From Holacanthus passer (taxonomy: Eukaryota; Chordata; Actinopteri; Pomacanthidae): a DNA stretch of 64,000 nt. The stretch is from assembly GCA_025331565.1 (NCBI GenBank), contig JAFREQ010000049.1, forward strand, positions 3,506,501 through 3,570,500. The letters run 5' to 3'. The translations under genes and the position numbers were made by a program. This document shows positions 59,524 to 64,000 of this stretch, piece after piece (within the stretch, counting starts at the first letter, position 1; each line of letters begins with the position of its first letter). The notes beneath the pieces are model-generated. The model did not search any database, was not told the DNA's origin, and worked only from the letters and a program-made list of their open reading frames with translations.

Positions 59524-59699
59524 AAGATAAGATAAGATAAACCTTTATTCGTCCCACAGTGGGGAAGATTTATCAAGCAGTCACATCCTACACCCCGACT
59601 GTACTGACTGGTATCTGTTGACGGTTTGACTCTGATTGTGTTTCTAGTTGTGAATTTCCCCACTGTGGGATGAATAAAGGTTTATCTTATCTTATCTTA
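59524..59699. repeat. Inverted pair of retroelement-like 3' tails with (GATAA)n
   Basis: 59524-59566 reads (AAGAT)n then AAACCTTTATTCGTCCCACA and GTGGGGAA. 59656-59699 is its near-perfect reverse complement, TTCCCCACTGTGGGATGAAT then AAAGGTTTATC(TTATC)n. This tail with a short tandem repeat is common at 3' ends of teleost LINE/SINE copies. Here two tails face outward around about 90 bases, and could form a hairpin. Confidence 0.7.
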
Positions 59700-60674
59700 A
59701 TGCTTCTTCACTAAGAACACTGGTTTTGCTTTGACCATTTGATTGAGAAAGCTAGGTCAATCATAAATCACCCCAATCACATTTTTGAATTAAAGGATTT
59801 TGGGTGTGTTCTTGTCCGACTGTCATATAGCTGTCACTTTAAAGGAGGAGATGGTTAGTAAAGCTATCCCTTGTTACATTCTAAATGGCAACACATTTAT
59901 TTGGATTGCTGTCTTTCCAGAAAATGTCTCCTCAATATATTTTTTCTCACCACTTTACTTTTCAACGCTTTTTTCATGTGAATTCATGGAAAAAATAGCA
60001 GTTGCTGACTGCTGTGTGTTTGCCTACTGGGGGACTGCAGTGACTTCCATGTCAGTGACATCACATGTCACGTGTACCCTCTGCAAGTGTCAAATGAACA
60101 CACAATTGAATAAATGAATAAATAAACTTTCAGCTGCACTAAATCTAGTTTTATCTTCCATAGTGCTGTAGGCAGTTTTTCAGCAATAACATCTCAGACG
60201 AAAACAGCTCTGACAAAATACTATCTATGCACCCTAGCATGTTTTAGGACAGCTGAATCATTCATCCCCTCTCAATGGAGCCTGGGGCCTTGTCAAATTA
60301 TAATTTTAGCTATGCAAACTTCAAATATATATCAGGCCATTAATTGTAAGTTTTCCCCAAAATGTCCTCCATGAAATGCTGATGATGGAATAAAACAGAG
60401 AGGAAAGTGTGTGAGTTTGTTTTTTATTGCCATCACATATGTATTAAAGCACATTGGGGCTGAGACTGGAGAGCCTGTCACTGTGCTTGGGTATGTGATA
60501 ATGAACATACTGGGAGGGGGGAGGTTGCCCTCTGACCCGCTCCTACCCGCACCTCCCCTAGCTATCCATCGCCTACCAGCCAGCCTCTCACCCTCCATCC
60601 CCCATCCCAGCCAGCCCGCCCAAAGCTCTCTAAAGACAAGTTGGTTCTCAGAGTGACGAGACCAGGAGCTGAGT

Positions 60675-60698
60675 GAGTGTGTGTGTGTGTGTGTGTGA
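60675..60698. repeat. (GT)n microsatellite
   Basis: About 11-12 GT units, intergenic. Confidence 0.9.
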
Positions 60699-61414
60699 AC
60701 TTTGGGGATGAATGGCTCAGTGTTTCTCACAGGGACATGAATACAGTGTGGTACTCCTGACAGACAGGCATGCTCATTCACACTCTGCTTTTCCACTTTT
60801 CAAACTCACTTCTCTGTCACCCTGCTATGAATACAGGCCTGTGCTGAGAAACGTACACACAAATCGGCATGAACAGCCACACAGACCAAGGGTCCCCCTA
60901 GAATTCCTGGTAATGACGGAACTATCAACTTCAAAAAAATTACCCACATACAGTGTTTTGTATATAGCTTGCTAATAGTGGCTTTCTGTGTTAATCCTGA
61001 CATGTTCTGAAATGTCTCCACCCTGTTGTATTCATAGCTAATTTCTTGGTTGTTGGTACACTGGCATAATTGCTTCTCTCATGCTCAGTACTCAGTCAAG
61101 TCACAGCATGCCTACTTATATTTACTTCTTTTACCTTTGGTTTCTGATAATTGGGCTGAGTAATTTCTTCTGATTGTGTATTTATCTTTACTTCACTTAT
61201 GTTAAATTCTCTGGTGTATACCAAACTAAAAATGTAAAAGACATCACTTCATTTGTGTCAGAGGATGTTTCCCCTGAAAAGCCTACCCAACAGCAGGTAC
61301 TGTATTTAGAACAGGTGTTATAAAAACTGACGTGTACTTGCTGTGTGTTGTGTCAATACCATGATGCATGAGGACTAACTGAATGATTTCCTGAAGATGA
61401 AAATGATGTGACCG

Positions 61415-61645
61415 TATGCCATGGCCTTCGCAGTCACCACATCTCAACCCAACTTAACACTTGCGGGTGATTTTGGACCAGCATGGCAGACAGCGTCCTC
61501 TGCCACCATCATCAAACAAGGGTCTTTTGTTATTTGGAAGAATGCTATTCATCTCTCCATTAGAGTTCCACAGACTAGGAGAATAGATACCAAAGAGCAC
61601 TGAAGCTTCTCTGGAGGCTCGAGGTGGAGGAACACCTCACTGAAG
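61415..61645 (+). mobile_element. Decayed Tc1/mariner-like transposon fragment
   Basis: CATGGCCTTCGCAGTCACCA then ATCTCAACCC, GATTTTGGACCAGCATGGCA then GACAGCG, TTTGGAAGAATGCTATTCAT and CACTGAAGC...CTGGAGGCTCG resemble the region encoding the last part of a Tc1-type transposase (the SPDLNPIE/WxxL block and beyond). The frame is broken and drifted (QPNLTLAGDFGP), so it is a pseudogene fragment without termini or activity. A further piece at about 61845-61875 (ACTTTATGTTGCTCTTTCC) may be its right end. Confidence 0.6.
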
Positions 61646-64000
61646 ACTTCAAAGAACATGTACTGTTGTCCTATACTAAATTTCAGTTGGGTGTTCTGTC
61701 TTGAAAAAAGAACTACAGTGTTTGTTTCTCAACAGCAAATTCAGGAAAAGACTGCTCCAGTGGTAAAACAGGCAAAAGAGCCTTTCACGCCATTATCATT
61801 TTGGTGATTTTTATTTTGGCTGGGAACAAACATCTCATTAATACACTTTATGTTGCTCTTTCCATTCATTTCTCACCAGTCTATATGCATACATATATGC
61901 TGTATATATACATATGCAAATCTCTTGGTACAAGATTGTGTCTTTGCTGCACAAAATCCCAAAAATTCCAGGCATATCTGCAATATAATCTATTGTATAT
62001 TAGGCAAATTTGGAGTTTTGTGATATGAAGACTTATCTATACAGAGTCAGCATCTACTTTATTAGTAATATGTAAAAGATATTATAAAATAAACATAGCA
62101 TATATTACTTCATACTGTACATATAAATCCTTACGATCTCATTTTTTCATCTGTTGCAATATTAAAGACAAAATCTGTGTCATATTTGGATTGTTATATT
62201 TACTAATATGCATGTATACATGAATATTGTAACTATGATGTGATATGATATCCTGTGTCACAAGTGCATAGTAGATCCCACTGTTGTTGTCTTGTCTTGT
62301 CTTGTTGGAGGGTGGGTGGGCATGGTGGGTGGGGCTGAGTGATCTTTGAAGTGAGTGTAGCTTATCTAGCTTCAGTCTTCATTACAGGAGAATTAAGAGA
62401 GGGAAGATAAAAGGCTTCTTTTCAGAAGAGGGAACAAAGATACAGAGGGAGAGAGGGCGGGATAGAGACCCTCCTAAAGATGACAAGTGTGTGCAGTGTG
62501 TTTTGTGATCTCTGTGTGGTCTCCATTGATATGCGTGTGATGTCTCAGAGCATGATACGTCCTCTGTAAATGGAGGACAGATGAGGACTGGACCCTGAAC
62601 ATCATTGAGCAGAGGAAATGTTTACAGCTTCAACTCCAGTCATACCAAATGAATGCTTAAGTCCCTGTATTTATTCATCTCTTTCATTACCCCACATCCT
62701 TCCTTGTATCCTTCATTTACTTGTGTCCTTACTTGTATGTATGTAACTAACAGTATATAGAGCTTAGAAACTCAAAAGTAGTTGTCTTTAAAGTGCTGAC
62801 ATGCATCCCCAGGGGTTCTTGAGAGAGGTGTTAATGTCAAATAAAAATAAATTCATTTATCTGTATCATAGCGTTCACTCCTTAAAGCAGTCATCAACTG
62901 TCTATTTCTGAATAAATCTTGTTGTTCTTAGATGACTGAGTGGAAAACTGTCAGCCTGTTAATTCAAATGAAGGTCTGTGAAGTCACAAACTTCAGGGAC
63001 CAAACCATGACAGCTGTATGAGATGCAGTTCTCCAGTTGGCCAGAAGGTGTCTACCATGCACCAGTCATTTCTCTGGCAGCTAACGCTGCCTTCAAATAC
63101 TGGGGGAAATATTGGACTAATAGAACTTCCCGGCACACATTAACAACACCACAATGTGACGATTTCAGCAAATGCTCGTGTTTACCAACCTGAACAGTCA
63201 TTGATTTTTTATCTGACAGGAGAACTAAAACATCAGTGAGTTAATTTCTCTCTGAACAATGCTGCAGTTTAGATTTTTACTAATAATGTCTATTATAATG
63301 AATATAAATATAATAATATCCAAAATCTCTTTTGCTGGCAGAAAATAGCCATTATAGTTCATAATCAACACCAGGGGTGTGTTCAACGTGAGAAATATTT
63401 TATTTTCCTTTCATGCTTGTGCCAAGTTTTGCAGTGGCCGTTTAGATATGTATGTTCTGATGTAGTTGGCACATCTGGATTGAGAACCAATACACTCCCT
63501 TCAAAAATTCAATGATATTTAGGAACACTGTAGTTTTTAAACAGTCATTGCACCATCTAACCCATCTTAGATTAGATTTATTAAATTGTTTTACGCTTTG
63601 CATCATGATGTTGAATGCACCACTGTTTTATTGGTCTTTTGTGGAAAGTAGCATTTAAATCTGTTTTACACCAAATCTGAATACCCAAATTAAACTTATT
63701 TGTCTAGTACTGCATGCCCACTTCTGCCGTCTAGCTTGATTTAAGAAAATTCGAGGAGCACTTAAAGGCAGCACGATATATCCCCCTTTGCCAAACCCCT
63801 TTTTACGCCTGTGGAGAGCTGGGCGCTGAACGCAGCACCAAACCGTTCCCACCACCAACATTCACCGGCTACATGTGGGGGGAGAAACATGCTGAGTGAA
63901 ACCAAGCGGAGGACAGACAACTAAACCCAGCTTTTTACTTTTACCTGCATGGAATAGCTGCACTGATTTTTCCTGAATAAGGCATGTAAAGAAGTGGAAG
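61646..64000. other. Right-edge sequence, no confident gene
   Basis: AT-rich with a (CTTGT)n run at about 62286-62307 and a purine-rich stretch near 62390-62470. The last 300 bases are somewhat GC-richer and could be a 5' exon of a gene outside the window, but there is no ORF or splice evidence to support that. Confidence 0.4.

Larger units (their letters stand above)
58216..61414. other. Right-flank intergenic DNA
   Basis: No gene supported on either strand. It holds the inverted repeat pair at 59524-59699, a pyrimidine/C-rich block at 60515-60640 that creates spurious Pro/Ser frames, and a (GT)n run at 60675-60698. Confidence 0.5.

Noticed and set aside
60332..60796. 154-codon minus-strand frame with a Gly/Arg/Trp-rich centre
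   Set aside because: It crosses a (GT)n microsatellite and a C-rich low-complexity block, which explains its openness.
1..64000. CRISPR arrays, operons, integrons, phage or toxin-antitoxin genes
   Set aside because: The window is spliced eukaryotic DNA. Tandem dinucleotide runs are microsatellites and no regularly spaced repeat array was seen.
1..64000. tRNA, rRNA or snRNA genes
   Set aside because: No cloverleaf with A/B box motifs or recognisable rRNA/snRNA sequence was noticed by eye. A covariance-model scan was not possible.

Overview
This 64 kb window is vertebrate nuclear DNA, most probably from a teleost fish. The genes have many short exons with GT-AG introns. The intergenic space is AT-rich and full of (CA)n/(GT)n microsatellites and dispersed repeats of kinds common in teleosts. 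The gene order csnk2a1-tcf15-scrt2 matches human 20p13, with slc2a10 and ube2v1 (both on human 20q13) at the edges. No prokaryotic, viral or organellar gene block was seen.

Layout from left to right: (1) slc2a10 (GLUT10 transporter), plus strand, 145-4201, five coding exons. (2) csnk2a1 (casein kinase 2 catalytic alpha subunit), minus strand, 14146 down to 6896, twelve coding exons, convergent with slc2a10, with a probable CpG/ETS promoter near 15.8-16.1 kb. (3) About 11 kb of intergenic DNA with repeats. (4) tcf15 (paraxis bHLH factor), minus strand, first coding exon 27867-27388, with a TATA box; its last exon is not securely located. (5) About 10 kb intergenic with a MITE and GC-rich candidate regulatory blocks. 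(6) scrt2 (Scratch zinc-finger repressor), minus strand, two coding exons 41211-41055 and 39291-38480, with a TATA box. (7) About 11 kb intergenic. (8) ube2v1 (Ubc13 partner), minus strand, four coding exons between 58149 and 53577. (9) About 6 kb of right flank with repeat remnants and no confident gene.

The five genes do not form one pathway. csnk2a1 and ube2v1 are housekeeping-type genes with CpG/ETS promoters. tcf15 (paraxial mesoderm) and scrt2 (neurons) are developmental regulators with TATA promoters and wide flanks, as expected for genes with distal enhancers.

The strongest observation is that two otherwise intact genes (slc2a10 exon 3 and ube2v1 exon 3) each carry a single +1 frameshift in a conserved exon, both explained by one extra base in a short homopolymer. 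I read these as probable sequence or assembly errors that would make automated annotation miscall both genes. Other observations: a long near-perfect inverted repeat with microsatellite cores in the scrt2 intron; paired dispersed repeats in csnk2a1 introns; an extreme pyrimidine tract at a csnk2a1 3' splice site; and a 12-base palindrome shared by the two housekeeping promoters. I found no clear evidence of a new multi-gene biological system.
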